Shown here: positions 41,279 through 50,218 of the stretch, piece after piece
Layout of the letters: every line of letters starts with the position of its first letter
Position numbering within the stretch: the stretch's first letter is position 1
Origin: G963663525 sp963663525
GTDB taxonomy: Bacteria > Myxococcota_A > SURF-8 > G963663525
Length of the DNA: 64,000 nucleotides
Reading direction: 5' to 3'
Assembly (NCBI GenBank): GCA_963663525.2
Contig: CAXXHC010000003.1
Span: forward strand, 1,674,001-1,738,000
Translations under genes and position numbers: made by a program
The notes under the pieces: generated by a model
Told to the model about the DNA's origin: nothing
Seen by the model: the letters and a program-made list of their open reading frames with translations, nothing else
Database searches by the model: none

Positions 41279-41968
41279 ATGCTTAGATTTCTTCCATTTC
41301 GGGCTTTTGTGATCGCCGTCGCGGTGACGTTGTTTCTCGCGATGACGGCCAGCAAAACCGAAGCCCCAACCCAGGAAAAATCGGACGGAGAAACCGCGAA
41401 AGCGGAAGAGTCGGACGAAAAGAAAGTGGGGGAAGAGGGAGAAAAAGAAGACGGAGAAAAAACGACCAACTCGGATGCGATCATGTTCAACATTTTGGAC
41501 GAAAAGATTTTCGACAAAATCGTCGTTCCGAAAAAGGTCGAAACGCAAATCAAAATCGAATTCGCCAAGCTCGAACGGGAGCGAGTGCGCCTCGAACAAT
41601 CCAAGAAGGATCTTGCGATGGCCGAGGAGGCACTGACCCGCCGTATCGAGGAACTGAAACGCGAAAAGAAAGCACTACAAGAACTGATCGATTCCACGGA
41701 GGAAAAACGGTTAAAACGCCACGGACGGAAGATCGAACATCTTTGCAAGCTCGCTTCGAAAATGTCTCCCAAAGAGGCAGCCCAATTCATTGAGGAACTC
41801 GAACTCGACGTTGCGGTTTCGATTCTCGAAATGATGAAGGTGGGGAAAGCGGCCAAGATCATGGCCGAAATCAGTCCCAAGCGGGCGGTCATCTTCAGCA
41901 AAAGGTATTTGAACCGTGACGAACTTAACACCTCCGATTCTGGACTTCGGCGCCGCAACACCCGTTGA
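41279..41968 (+). CDS. MotE-like protein with MgtE N-like domain (in the fliJ position)
   Basis: 229 residues: signal-anchor (FVIAVAVTLFLAMTASKTEA), a long acidic/lysine-rich linker, a coiled coil (IKIEFAKLERERVRLEQSKKDLAMAEEALTRRIEELKREKKALQEL) and a C-terminal MgtE-N-type helical domain (MSPKEAAQFIEELELDVAVSILEMMKVGKAAKIMAEISPKRA). In alphaproteobacteria MotE helps the periplasmic MotC fold; here a role in stator or export is likely but unproven. Its end overlaps fliK by 53 bases in another frame. It occupies the place where fliJ usually stands. Confidence 0.75.
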   Translation: MLRFLPFRAFVIAVAVTLFLAMTASKTEAPTQEKSDGETAKAEESDEKKVGEEGEKEDGEKTTNSDAIMFNILDEKIFDKIVVPKKVETQIKIEFAKLERERVRLEQSKKDLAMAEEALTRRIEELKREKKALQELIDSTEEKRLKRHGRKIEHLCKLASKMSPKEAAQFIEELELDVAVSILEMMKVGKAAKIMAEISPKRAVIFSKRYLNRDELNTSDSGLRRRNTR

Positions 41969-44900
41969 AAACGATCTTCTATCCTCCGCACCGGTCGGGG
42001 TGAATGAAGCGGGAGCACGCACGGCATTCGAAGAAATATTTAAAGAAATCATCAAGGGCCAATCGTCCGGAATCCCGGAACGTTCCTCCCTCGACAGGGA
42101 AACGACCCAAGGCCGGGAAAGAGGCGAGGCGAAACCGCGCGAAACGAGAGCGCTTTTCGCGACTTCAACCGGCTATCGGATTCTGAACAAAGACGAAAAC
42201 CTGCCTGCAAAGGACAGAAACGGGATCGAAGAGCGGCGAGAGTCGCTGGAAGGCGGTGCGTCGAATTTTCGAAACGGACCCGGAGCGAGCGGTCAGTTTA
42301 CGGGGAGAGAGTTCGGTACGGGAAGCGAAACGTCCAAGGACATCGTTTCGACCTTGAACCGGCGCAGTGAAGAGGATGGCGAGGAGACGCCAAAGGGGAC
42401 GTCCAGTCCGAAGAAATCGGATCGAGGGGCGGAACGTTCCATGCGAATCGAGCTTTCTTCTTCGTCAGATGCCCCCGACATCGCTGTAAGTGTCCAGGTC
42501 CAACCCGAAAGAAACCCACATCGCCGAAAAGACGACGCTCCGGAGCCGAAAGCGGTGGGAGAGTCAAGCCAACCGGAAACCGTCACATTAGGTCAGGTGT
42601 CCAGGCGGGAATTCGTGCGTCTCACGGGTGTCTCCTCACAGCTTCAGGATGCGGTGGAGCAACTCGCCTCCTACATCGTGGCCCATCGGGAAGAAGGGGC
42701 CGAGATTCAGAACGAGAATTCGTTGAAGGTCGTTCCGGCGAACGTCGAAAATGACGAGCCGACCGAACCGAACCGAGCCGGTGCCATCCTTTTCGAAAAA
42801 GACGAAAAACGAGTTTCTCGCAACGATGGCGGGGAGCGTTTGCAAGCGGGCACGGAAAAGATTCAGGTTCCCAACCCAAGCGAGCCGAGAAATTTGAGCG
42901 ATGCTCGAAAGCTCGAACCTGTTTTGGATAGGCAAGAAACAAAAACCCGAAAAAACGTCACGAAATCCGAAAAAACGTTTCGGAATGAATCGTTTTTCCC
43001 GGTGCCCGAAGTGAAGCGAGACGAGGTTTCAACTGTGCCTCGCCCGAAAAAGATTTTCAGGGTATCGAACGAGCGCGCGCCGATTGCCTCGAAGGAAAGC
43101 TCGCCTGTGGCGTTGGGAGAAAAAGCGCCAACCCTATCGAATGACCCCCCAAAGGTTGTGCTGGAAAAAGGCGTAACGATTGTACCGAAGGAATTCCCGT
43201 CAGTCGCGCTGGAAAAAGGCGCATCGACTGCACCGAAGGAAACTCTGTCGGTCGTGCCGGAAAAAGGCGCACCGATTGCCTCGAAGGAAAGCTTGCCTGG
43301 TGTGTTGGAAAAAAGCACGCCGAATGTATCGCACGAAAAATCACCGGTTTCGTTGGAAAAAGACGTGGAGGTGACTCCGAATGAAAATTCGCCGGTGTCG
43401 TTGGGGAAAAATACACCGGTTGTAGCGGATGAAAACCAGCCGGTTGCGATGGAAAAAGGCGTGACGGTGACTTCGAATGAACCCCCGTCGGTTACGTTGC
43501 AAAAAGACGTTACAGTGACTAGGAGCGAAAATCCGCCGATAGCGGAGCATCGTGGAATTGAGAAAGACCATTCCGAACGATTCTCGCCGAAAACAGCAAG
43601 GTCTGAATTCCCAAAGCAGACTAAAAGTGAAACGCCCCAATCCTATCGTGTTGCCATTCCGGCGGATCATCCTGAAATCGTGGATGAAACTCCGAAAAGT
43701 GAGAAAGTGGCGGTCAAAGGGAACGCTGCGATGCCGGTAGAAACGGCGGAATCTTCCAAAACCGAAAATCAAACAGCAGTTCGTAACAATTTTGTACCCA
43801 CCGAACGGGAACAGCCCGCGATGCCAAACGAAAAGACGCGTTTTTTCACGAAAGAACGCGTCTTCGAGGGTTTCGCAAATAGCGTGCATCCCAAAGAAGC
43901 TGTTCATCAGGCGGCAAAGGTGCAGACGAATCTTGTCGAGCCTGAAATGTCGAACGAATCGGCAAGAGACGTACAACCGACGAATGCGCCGAAGGATTTC
44001 ACGCCGGATTCGCTACGCGATGCAAAAGCATTGCGCACGGAAATCCCGGAACGTGAAACGCTTCACCGCGACATGCCGGAAGTGTCCGAAGCAAAGGAAG
44101 TCGCGCGAAAACAGCCTGTTAGCGCATCCTACGAGCGAATTCCCAATCGGCAGCCTGAGACGATCGAAGCGGTGCGGACATTCGGCAAGGTAGCAGCCCG
44201 CCAGGAGGTTTCCGCGACCGGTGCAAAACCAGAAACCGTGCTGAACGTTGAAACCGCAGCAAAATCAGAAACCTCGGTGAAAGCCGAAGTCGTAGCAAAA
44301 TCTGAAACTGCGATGGAAGTTGAAACCGTCGTAAGAGCGGAAACCGTTGAGAAAGCGGAGACCGTTGAGAAAGCGGAAATCGTTGAGAAAGCGGAAATCG
44401 GGGTGAAACCCGAAGCGATGTGGAGTGAAACCGGTTCGAAAAGCGTCCCGAAGACCGAAGTAAAGAAGCCGGAGAATGTAAACGAATCTGAAGACGGGCG
44501 GCATGTTCGGATGTTTTCAAAGCGTTTCGAATCTGCTGGAAACGTTCGCCGTGTCGAAGACACTCCAAGATCGTTCCAACCGCAACGTATCGAAGTCGAT
44601 TCGGGCTCAGAGCCTAAAAAAGAATCTCCTGCCCAAGTGCCAATTGTGGAAGAGGGCAATAGGTCGTTCTCTGGGAATGATGGAGTTGTAACGCAGGAGA
44701 TGTCGCCGAATAAACAGGATTTCCAAGGGGTTCCTCGGCAGGTCACAAAGAGGACACCGGCAGTTTCGGTCGAAGTTGCACCGAAAGAATCTCAAAGCGC
44801 TCCCAAAAAGAACGTGAATTACGAAATTCCTCATTCGGAACACAAAACGGGAGTCGTTCCTCGGCATACGGATGCGGGAGTTGTCGTGGAGGAGCCTTCC

Positions 44901-47900
44901 TTCGTGAATGAACCACCTGCCTCCGAGTTTTTCGAAGCGATGGCGGAAGCCGACGTTGTGAGGAACGTGCAAGAAACCACGACGACGGAAAATGTGGAGC
45001 CGAGGCAAGTTGCCGTTGGTGATATTAAAACACCTCGGATTCCTTTGACGGAACAAACTGCGCCGCACCAAGTCGTGCAAAATCGTGTCGAATCGCAAAA
45101 AGTCGTGACACCTGAAGCCGCCGCGTTGGAGGAAGTCCCCGCGACGCCGCGCCAAGTCGTGCAGAATCGCGTCGAATCGCAAAAAGTCGTGACACCCGTA
45201 GCCGCCGCGTTGGAGGAAGTCCCCGCGACGCCGCGCCAAGTCGTGCAGAATCGCGTCGAATCGCAAAAAGTCGTGACACCCGTAGCCGCCGCGTTGGAGG
45301 AAATCCCCGCGACGCCGCACCAAGTCGTGCAGAATCGCGTCGAATCGCAAAAAGTCGTGACGCCTGAAGTCGCCGTGCCGGAAGAAGTCCCCGCGACGCC
45401 GCACCAAGTCGTGCAAAATCGTGTCGAATCGCACAACGTCGTGACACCTACAGCCGCCGTGCTGGAAGAAATCCCCGCGACGCCGCACCAAGTCGTGCAA
45501 AATCGCGTCGAATCGCACAAAGTCGTGACACCTGAAGCCGACGTGCCGGAAGAAATCCCCGCGACGCCGCGCCAAGTCGTGCAAAATCGCACCGAATCGC
45601 ACAAATTCGTGACACCTACAGCCGTCGCGTCGGAGGAAATCCCCGCGACGCCGCGCAAAGTCGTGCAAAATCGCACCGAATCGCACAAATTCGTGACACC
45701 TACAGCCGCCGCGTCGGAGGAAATCCCCGCAACGCCGCGCAAAGTCGTGCAAAATCGTGTCGAACCGCACAAAGTCATGACACCCGTAGCCGCCGCGCCG
45801 GAGGAAATCCCCGCAACGCCGCACCAAGTCGTGACACCTGCAGCCGACGTGCCGGAAGAAGTCCCCGCGACGCCGCGTCAAGTTGTTCGCGACATTCGCA
45901 AACCTTTCTTCGTCGCAGGAATAGGAAATTTAAACGATATCGCGACGAATGAGGTTGAACCCCAAATGGAAAGGCCCTTAATTCATGCGGTTTCAGCGGT
46001 TCAAGCACATTTGCCCGAAGAGGAAACGCTTTCTCATTCAGTAGAGTCCGTGCACATTACGCAACCGTCCAAGGTGGTCGTTCAGGGTGGCGAATCGCCT
46101 GAGAATCCTGTAAAATTCGCCCAGCAGCCCGGAATCGTGACAAGAGGGAACCCCGAGACGCCGGAACCCAATCTTATCAACGATACCGAGACTACGACGC
46201 ATCAAGGCACTGTGCACAATACAGAGCAAGCCGAGGTCAACAAGGACACCGCGCGTACATTGGATGGAATGGTTGCCTCGGTGCATTCCGAGGGAAGGGC
46301 GTTTCGAAACGTCGAATCTTTCAAAACGCCGCAACACACCTTGCACGAACCGCAACGCGACGCGAACACGCCCTCTAAGGGCCGGGAATCGATCGGGCAA
46401 GCTGCCGCGATCGGCGTTGGTTCAGACACGGCGGAAAGTGAGGAGGCGATGGCGGACAAGCGCAAACAGCCGGAAAAACCGGTCCAAGGAGTAGTTCAGG
46501 ACACGCAAACGGAAGAACGCGAAGTGTCCAAAAGCCAAGTGTCAACGCTCCGAAGAATCTCTAAAGTTGGCGAATCCGATGAATACAGCATTTCCGGTAG
46601 CACCGGGATGGACGTCTGGGCGGATGAACTCGACGATGAACTAGAAGAGCTTGTACGTACTTCCGAAACTCCGAAAAAGCATGAAAAATCAGATGCTTTT
46701 TCCAAAAAAGCGACGGGTGACGGATCGAAAGAGAACGCACCTGAAAGGGTAGCCTGGAGCGGATGGACACCAAAGACCCGCACGCGGATCATCGAGGAAA
46801 TCGGCCAAGGTAGGAGCAATCCGCTGGGGTTAGATCTCGAAAGCGTGGGGGTTCGCCCGGAAGACATCGAAACGCCGAATGAAGAGACGATCTTCCACGG
46901 TCGCGTACTTTCCGAAACGGTCGAAATCGCTGTTCCGAAAGAGAACCAAGCCCCCGACTCGGAAGTATCGTTCCCCAAAACAGGAAAGCCGACAGAAGGA
47001 AAGCATATCCATTTCGACCGAACGCCGGAATCCGGGGAAGTGTATGAATTCGTGCCGGAAAACGAGCAACGTGCGTCGAAGACGTCGGATAAAGTCGAAT
47101 TCGTTCGGCCTGAAACTCCGGTACGGACGCCTTTTGTAGCTCAGAATCCGAAAAACGCTGAAGTATTGGTAGATCACAAAACGGTTTCCACTACGACGGA
47201 TGACAGTTCATTGTGGGATGTCTTCGACGATTCCGGTGTAAATACCGTTTTCGGGACGATCAATATCGACGACTTGGAGGATGAAGAACCGGCAGGAAAA
47301 ATAAACGCTGAAACGCCGGATCGATTCGTTTCGCAGAGCGACAAAGCTTCCCATCCGTTTGCGGACGAGAAGAAGGTGGAAACCGGAAATGCCCGGCGGA
47401 TCGTCATCGAACGAAACCGAACGGATGCGCCACACCATACACCGAAAGACACCAGGCAACCAATTCTCGATAAAGTCGAATCGGCAGTGAAAGAGGCAAC
47501 ACTCCTGAATGAACAGGAAACGCCTCATCAGGTTGCACGTGGACCGCTGTTTGGTGAGAGTGGGGCGGATGTCGAACACCGAATTGAAATAACCGTGCCC
47601 GAATCACATGTTGGAGCAACCGACGATCCGGAAGTTTCTCATTCTGAGGTTTCCGCCACGAAGTCGACAAAAAGCGGCTTTTTCGGGAGCGAGGATGTTC
47701 CCAAAGCCAAGACTCCCATGGAAACGGAAGGCGGCTTGAAGCGGTCGTCAAACGAACCCGCGAAGGCTATCGAAATAGAGCAAATCCACGAAACACTCCG
47801 ACATGACGCCCCGAAGAGTCTTTTCAGTGGTGTGGAAACGAACCCGCATGAGTCACACGTCCGTGCGCCCGTTGAAGTGTCTGAGAAGGAAATCCCTCGT

Positions 47901-49538
47901 GAAATCGAGGAGTTCGAGGAATCTATAAAGATCGAAGGTCGTCCCAGTCGGACGGAATCGAAACGACAGGAACCTGAAAGGGTCTCTTTGCACGGCGATG
48001 GCCGTGCCCTGCACACCCCGGCTGTCATACAGGGAGAAAAGGTGGAAGCGGTGCAAGGGCAAGTTATTGCTGAGGAAAACAGTCCTGCCCGACGTCCGTC
48101 GATTCGCGAAACCATCGAACGAATCGTCAGCAATCCCGATCCATTGGGGTTGCGCCAGGCTACTAAAGAAGAAAAAGCGTCCGAGGTTGGCGAAAACAAA
48201 CCACGCGTGACGTTTGGAAAGAGTGTGGATTTCACCTCGGCTAACATGGACGATTCTTCGCAAGAGAGAGCTACGCCGCAAAAAATGGCTGATTTTGAAC
48301 CACGAACGGATGAAACGCGCTTCGAACGGCGCAACCATGTTGAAAAGCCGGTCCGAGATGCTTTTGTCGAAACGCCGGAACCGGAAACCTCCGAAGACAC
48401 TCCCGAGAAAGAGCCCCGCATTTCACGGATGAAAGAGGCCGAAACTCCCGTCCTGCGTAAAGTTCCAGGAGAACGCGCGGATACCGGGGCTGTTTCCGAA
48501 CGGAAAGTAAGTATTTCGGAAAGGTCTGGAAAATCAAGCAGAGTCGGAACGCTTGGGCCGAGTTTTTCCTCGGAAATCATGAATGAAAGAAAAGCGCCAG
48601 TTCCTCCAGGAAGCGCCTCTGCTTCGAATTGGACACTTCTCAAAGAAGAGTCGGGCAGTACGGAACTTCGACCGCAACAAAAAGTGATAGAAACTCCGCG
48701 TGAGCGCCCGGTAGAATCCCTCGATGAACCGACAAGGATTGAAGCGCCGGGATTCGACAGGCCGAGCGACGAGTGGATTATTCCCGACGAGGAAGGCAAT
48801 ATCGCCACGGGAAGCGTGAATGTAAAGGAAGTTCGCTCGGCTCTTGAAGGCCAAGCCCCGGCGTTTTCCGCTGCAAAACCTTCTCCTTCCGAATTCCGGC
48901 CTTACGAAACGCAAAATGAAGGATCGGAAGCGGTCGAACTTGGTGAAATCGACGACGCAGCTACATCCTCGGCCTTCGACGAGTCTGGCGAGTCCGGTAT
49001 GGCCTTCTCGGACGACGGGGATTCCAGCCAGGACGCCGAGTCGGAACATTCCGCCAAGAATGAAAAAGCCTTTGCCGTTGCGGTAGCGCAACCTATGCAA
49101 AACCAACCTGTTATCAAGGGGATACAAGAGGTTTCCGGTGTTCGTTCGCACGTGCGCGGCCTTGCTGTGGAAGCGGTCGAGCGAGTTCGTCAGGCGGAGC
49201 AGTTCAACCCGACGCAGCGGCTCACCATTACGCTGCCCGACGACCAGGGAGCGCCGATCCGTATGATCCTCGCTCCTGATCGCGCGAACCCCCGTACCCA
49301 CTCGGTGACCTTCGTTGTGGCGGAACAGGCTACACAAGAGGCCATCAAGCAAATTATTCCTGAAATTCGTACAATGTTGACTGAACTTTCACTTAAAACG
49401 TCCGATATATCAATTGTAGCACACAGCAGCCATCAGGCGGGGAATTACGAAGCCCGTCAGACACTGGCCGCAGCGACGACCACAGAACAGAAAACGGAAA
49501 AAGAACGCATCAGAAAGAACTCCGGGAGCAAGAAATGA
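41916..49538 (+). CDS. fliK: Giant hook-length control protein FliK (2540 residues)
   Basis: FliK measures hook length and then triggers FlhB. The C-terminal 110 residues form the FliK switch domain: QRLTITLPDDQGAPIRMIL (about residue 2430), then PEIRTMLTELSLKTSDISIV, followed by a polar tail. The rest, over 2300 residues, is a hydrophilic, disordered, Glu/Lys/Pro/Thr/Val-rich chain with several repeat arrays (16-residue units at 43077-43556, short KAETVE-like units near 44220-44415, 28-residue units at 45063-45872). Salmonella FliK has 405 residues. The frame is open throughout without a stop and is flanked by intact motE-like and flgD, so it is one gene. Start GTG 41916 overlaps the previous gene; no strong ribosome site. 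Confidence 0.92.
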   Translation: MTNLTPPILDFGAATPVENDLLSSAPVGVNEAGARTAFEEIFKEIIKGQSSGIPERSSLDRETTQGRERGEAKPRETRALFATSTGYRILNKDENLPAKDRNGIEERRESLEGGASNFRNGPGASGQFTGREFGTGSETSKDIVSTLNRRSEEDGEETPKGTSSPKKSDRGAERSMRIELSSSSDAPDIAVSVQVQPERNPHRRKDDAPEPKAVGESSQPETVTLGQVSRREFVRLTGVSSQLQDAVEQLASYIVAHREEGAEIQNENSLKVVPANVENDEPTEPNRAGAILFEKDEKRVSRNDGGERLQAGTEKIQVPNPSEPRNLSDARKLEPVLDRQETKTRKNVTKSEKTFRNESFFPVPEVKRDEVSTVPRPKKIFRVSNERAPIASKESSPVALGEKAPTLSNDPPKVVLEKGVTIVPKEFPSVALEKGASTAPKETLSVVPEKGAPIASKESLPGVLEKSTPNVSHEKSPVSLEKDVEVTPNENSPVSLGKNTPVVADENQPVAMEKGVTVTSNEPPSVTLQKDVTVTRSENPPIAEHRGIEKDHSERFSPKTARSEFPKQTKSETPQSYRVAIPADHPEIVDETPKSEKVAVKGNAAMPVETAESSKTENQTAVRNNFVPTEREQPAMPNEKTRFFTKERVFEGFANSVHPKEAVHQAAKVQTNLVEPEMSNESARDVQPTNAPKDFTPDSLRDAKALRTEIPERETLHRDMPEVSEAKEVARKQPVSASYERIPNRQPETIEAVRTFGKVAARQEVSATGAKPETVLNVETAAKSETSVKAEVVAKSETAMEVETVVRAETVEKAETVEKAEIVEKAEIGVKPEAMWSETGSKSVPKTEVKKPENVNESEDGRHVRMFSKRFESAGNVRRVEDTPRSFQPQRIEVDSGSEPKKESPAQVPIVEEGNRSFSGNDGVVTQEMSPNKQDFQGVPRQVTKRTPAVSVEVAPKESQSAPKKNVNYEIPHSEHKTGVVPRHTDAGVVVEEPSFVNEPPASEFFEAMAEADVVRNVQETTTTENVEPRQVAVGDIKTPRIPLTEQTAPHQVVQNRVESQKVVTPEAAALEEVPATPRQVVQNRVESQKVVTPVAAALEEVPATPRQVVQNRVESQKVVTPVAAALEEIPATPHQVVQNRVESQKVVTPEVAVPEEVPATPHQVVQNRVESHNVVTPTAAVLEEIPATPHQVVQNRVESHKVVTPEADVPEEIPATPRQVVQNRTESHKFVTPTAVASEEIPATPRKVVQNRTESHKFVTPTAAASEEIPATPRKVVQNRVEPHKVMTPVAAAPEEIPATPHQVVTPAADVPEEVPATPRQVVRDIRKPFFVAGIGNLNDIATNEVEPQMERPLIHAVSAVQAHLPEEETLSHSVESVHITQPSKVVVQGGESPENPVKFAQQPGIVTRGNPETPEPNLINDTETTTHQGTVHNTEQAEVNKDTARTLDGMVASVHSEGRAFRNVESFKTPQHTLHEPQRDANTPSKGRESIGQAAAIGVGSDTAESEEAMADKRKQPEKPVQGVVQDTQTEEREVSKSQVSTLRRISKVGESDEYSISGSTGMDVWADELDDELEELVRTSETPKKHEKSDAFSKKATGDGSKENAPERVAWSGWTPKTRTRIIEEIGQGRSNPLGLDLESVGVRPEDIETPNEETIFHGRVLSETVEIAVPKENQAPDSEVSFPKTGKPTEGKHIHFDRTPESGEVYEFVPENEQRASKTSDKVEFVRPETPVRTPFVAQNPKNAEVLVDHKTVSTTTDDSSLWDVFDDSGVNTVFGTINIDDLEDEEPAGKINAETPDRFVSQSDKASHPFADEKKVETGNARRIVIERNRTDAPHHTPKDTRQPILDKVESAVKEATLLNEQETPHQVARGPLFGESGADVEHRIEITVPESHVGATDDPEVSHSEVSATKSTKSGFFGSEDVPKAKTPMETEGGLKRSSNEPAKAIEIEQIHETLRHDAPKSLFSGVETNPHESHVRAPVEVSEKEIPREIEEFEESIKIEGRPSRTESKRQEPERVSLHGDGRALHTPAVIQGEKVEAVQGQVIAEENSPARRPSIRETIERIVSNPDPLGLRQATKEEKASEVGENKPRVTFGKSVDFTSANMDDSSQERATPQKMADFEPRTDETRFERRNHVEKPVRDAFVETPEPETSEDTPEKEPRISRMKEAETPVLRKVPGERADTGAVSERKVSISERSGKSSRVGTLGPSFSSEIMNERKAPVPPGSASASNWTLLKEESGSTELRPQQKVIETPRERPVESLDEPTRIEAPGFDRPSDEWIIPDEEGNIATGSVNVKEVRSALEGQAPAFSAAKPSPSEFRPYETQNEGSEAVELGEIDDAATSSAFDESGESGMAFSDDGDSSQDAESEHSAKNEKAFAVAVAQPMQNQPVIKGIQEVSGVRSHVRGLAVEAVERVRQAEQFNPTQRLTITLPDDQGAPIRMILAPDRANPRTHSVTFVVAEQATQEAIKQIIPEIRTMLTELSLKTSDISIVAHSSHQAGNYEARQTLAAATTTEQKTEKERIRKNSGSKK
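43077..43556 (+). repeat. Ten 48-bp (16-residue) imperfect tandem repeats within fliK
   Basis: Successive 16-residue units follow the pattern xPxxxxExxPVxLEKG (for example APTLSNDPPKVVLEKG, VTIVPKEFPSVALEKG, ASTAPKETLSVVPEKG, TPNVSHEKSPVSLEKD). Units have diverged at many positions but keep length and the Pro, Val and Glu-Lys anchors. Confidence 0.8.
45063..45872 (+). repeat. 84-bp (28-residue) tandem repeats within fliK, 9 full plus 1 short unit
   Basis: Units of 84 bp encode P(R/H)QVVQNRVES(Q/H)KVVTP followed by an alanine-rich stretch and EE(V/I)PAT. Nine full units fill 45063-45818; the tenth (45819-45872) has lost ten residues (18 left). First-copy starts at 45067 and 45151 are exactly 84 bases apart. 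Neighbouring units are over 80 percent alike at the DNA level, so the array is young or homogenised. Confidence 0.92.
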
Positions 49539-50194
49539 GCATCGAAGTCATCGGCGGCGGATACACAGACTCGATTCAGGATGAATCGACGAGTAACAAC
49601 GTCCTCGGACAGGAAGCCTTTCTTGAACTGCTGGTGACCCAGCTTGCCAACCAGAATCCGCTCAATCCCATGGACAATACGGAATTCGTGGCGCAACTGG
49701 CGCAATTCACCACCCTGGAGCAGATGACCGGCATCAACGACCGATTGGATACCCTGGCCATCGGCCAGGCGGGAATCCTCACGCAGGAAGCGGTGCAGAT
49801 GGTCGGCCACAAAGTCGTCTACAAAGGCAACGAAGTTTACATGGAATACAAAGAAGGCGCCGAGGTTCGGTACGAACTCGGCACCGCGGCGAAGGAGGTC
49901 AAAGTTACCATCAAGGACGAGCAAGACGCGACGGTTGCCGAGTTCAAACTCGGTGCGGCAGGCAGCGGGACACATACCTACGAATGGAATGGAATGGACC
50001 AGGATGGAAATGTGCTCCCCACCGGAAACTATACCGTCGAATTCAGTGCCATGGACGGCCAGGGAACAGCATTGGATGTAGAAACCTACGCGGTTTCACG
50101 AGTTACGGGCATCGTCTTCGATAAAGGTTATGCGGAACTCATGACCGGAGACAAACGCCTCACCAACTCGGAAGTCATCGAAATCACCGATTAA
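49535..50194 (+). CDS. flgD: Flagellar hook cap/scaffold protein FlgD
   Basis: FlgD caps the growing hook. It contains LGQEAFLELLVTQLANQNPLNPMDNTEFVAQLAQFTTLEQMTGIN, the FlgD hallmark, and the FlgD Tudor/Fn3-like C-terminal domain (THTYEWNGMDQDGNVLPTGNYTVEFSA). Overlaps the fliK stop by four bases, so FliK, FlgD and FlgE, all acting on the hook, are co-translated. Confidence 0.96.
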   Translation: MSIEVIGGGYTDSIQDESTSNNVLGQEAFLELLVTQLANQNPLNPMDNTEFVAQLAQFTTLEQMTGINDRLDTLAIGQAGILTQEAVQMVGHKVVYKGNEVYMEYKEGAEVRYELGTAAKEVKVTIKDEQDATVAEFKLGAAGSGTHTYEWNGMDQDGNVLPTGNYTVEFSAMDGQGTALDVETYAVSRVTGIVFDKGYAELMTGDKRLTNSEVIEITD

Positions 50195-50218
50195 CCGTCA
50201 AGAAACGGAGACTGAACC

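Noticed and set aside
45063..45872. CRISPR-like array
   Set aside because: Period is exactly 84 bases with no unique spacers, in frame within fliK; a coding tandem repeat.
44607..45881. Long minus-strand open frame (about 424 residues) opposite fliK
   Set aside because: It is open because the 84-bp repeat has no stop in that frame and gives an Arg/His/Asp/Phe-rich repeat; no ribosome site and it lies fully inside fliK.
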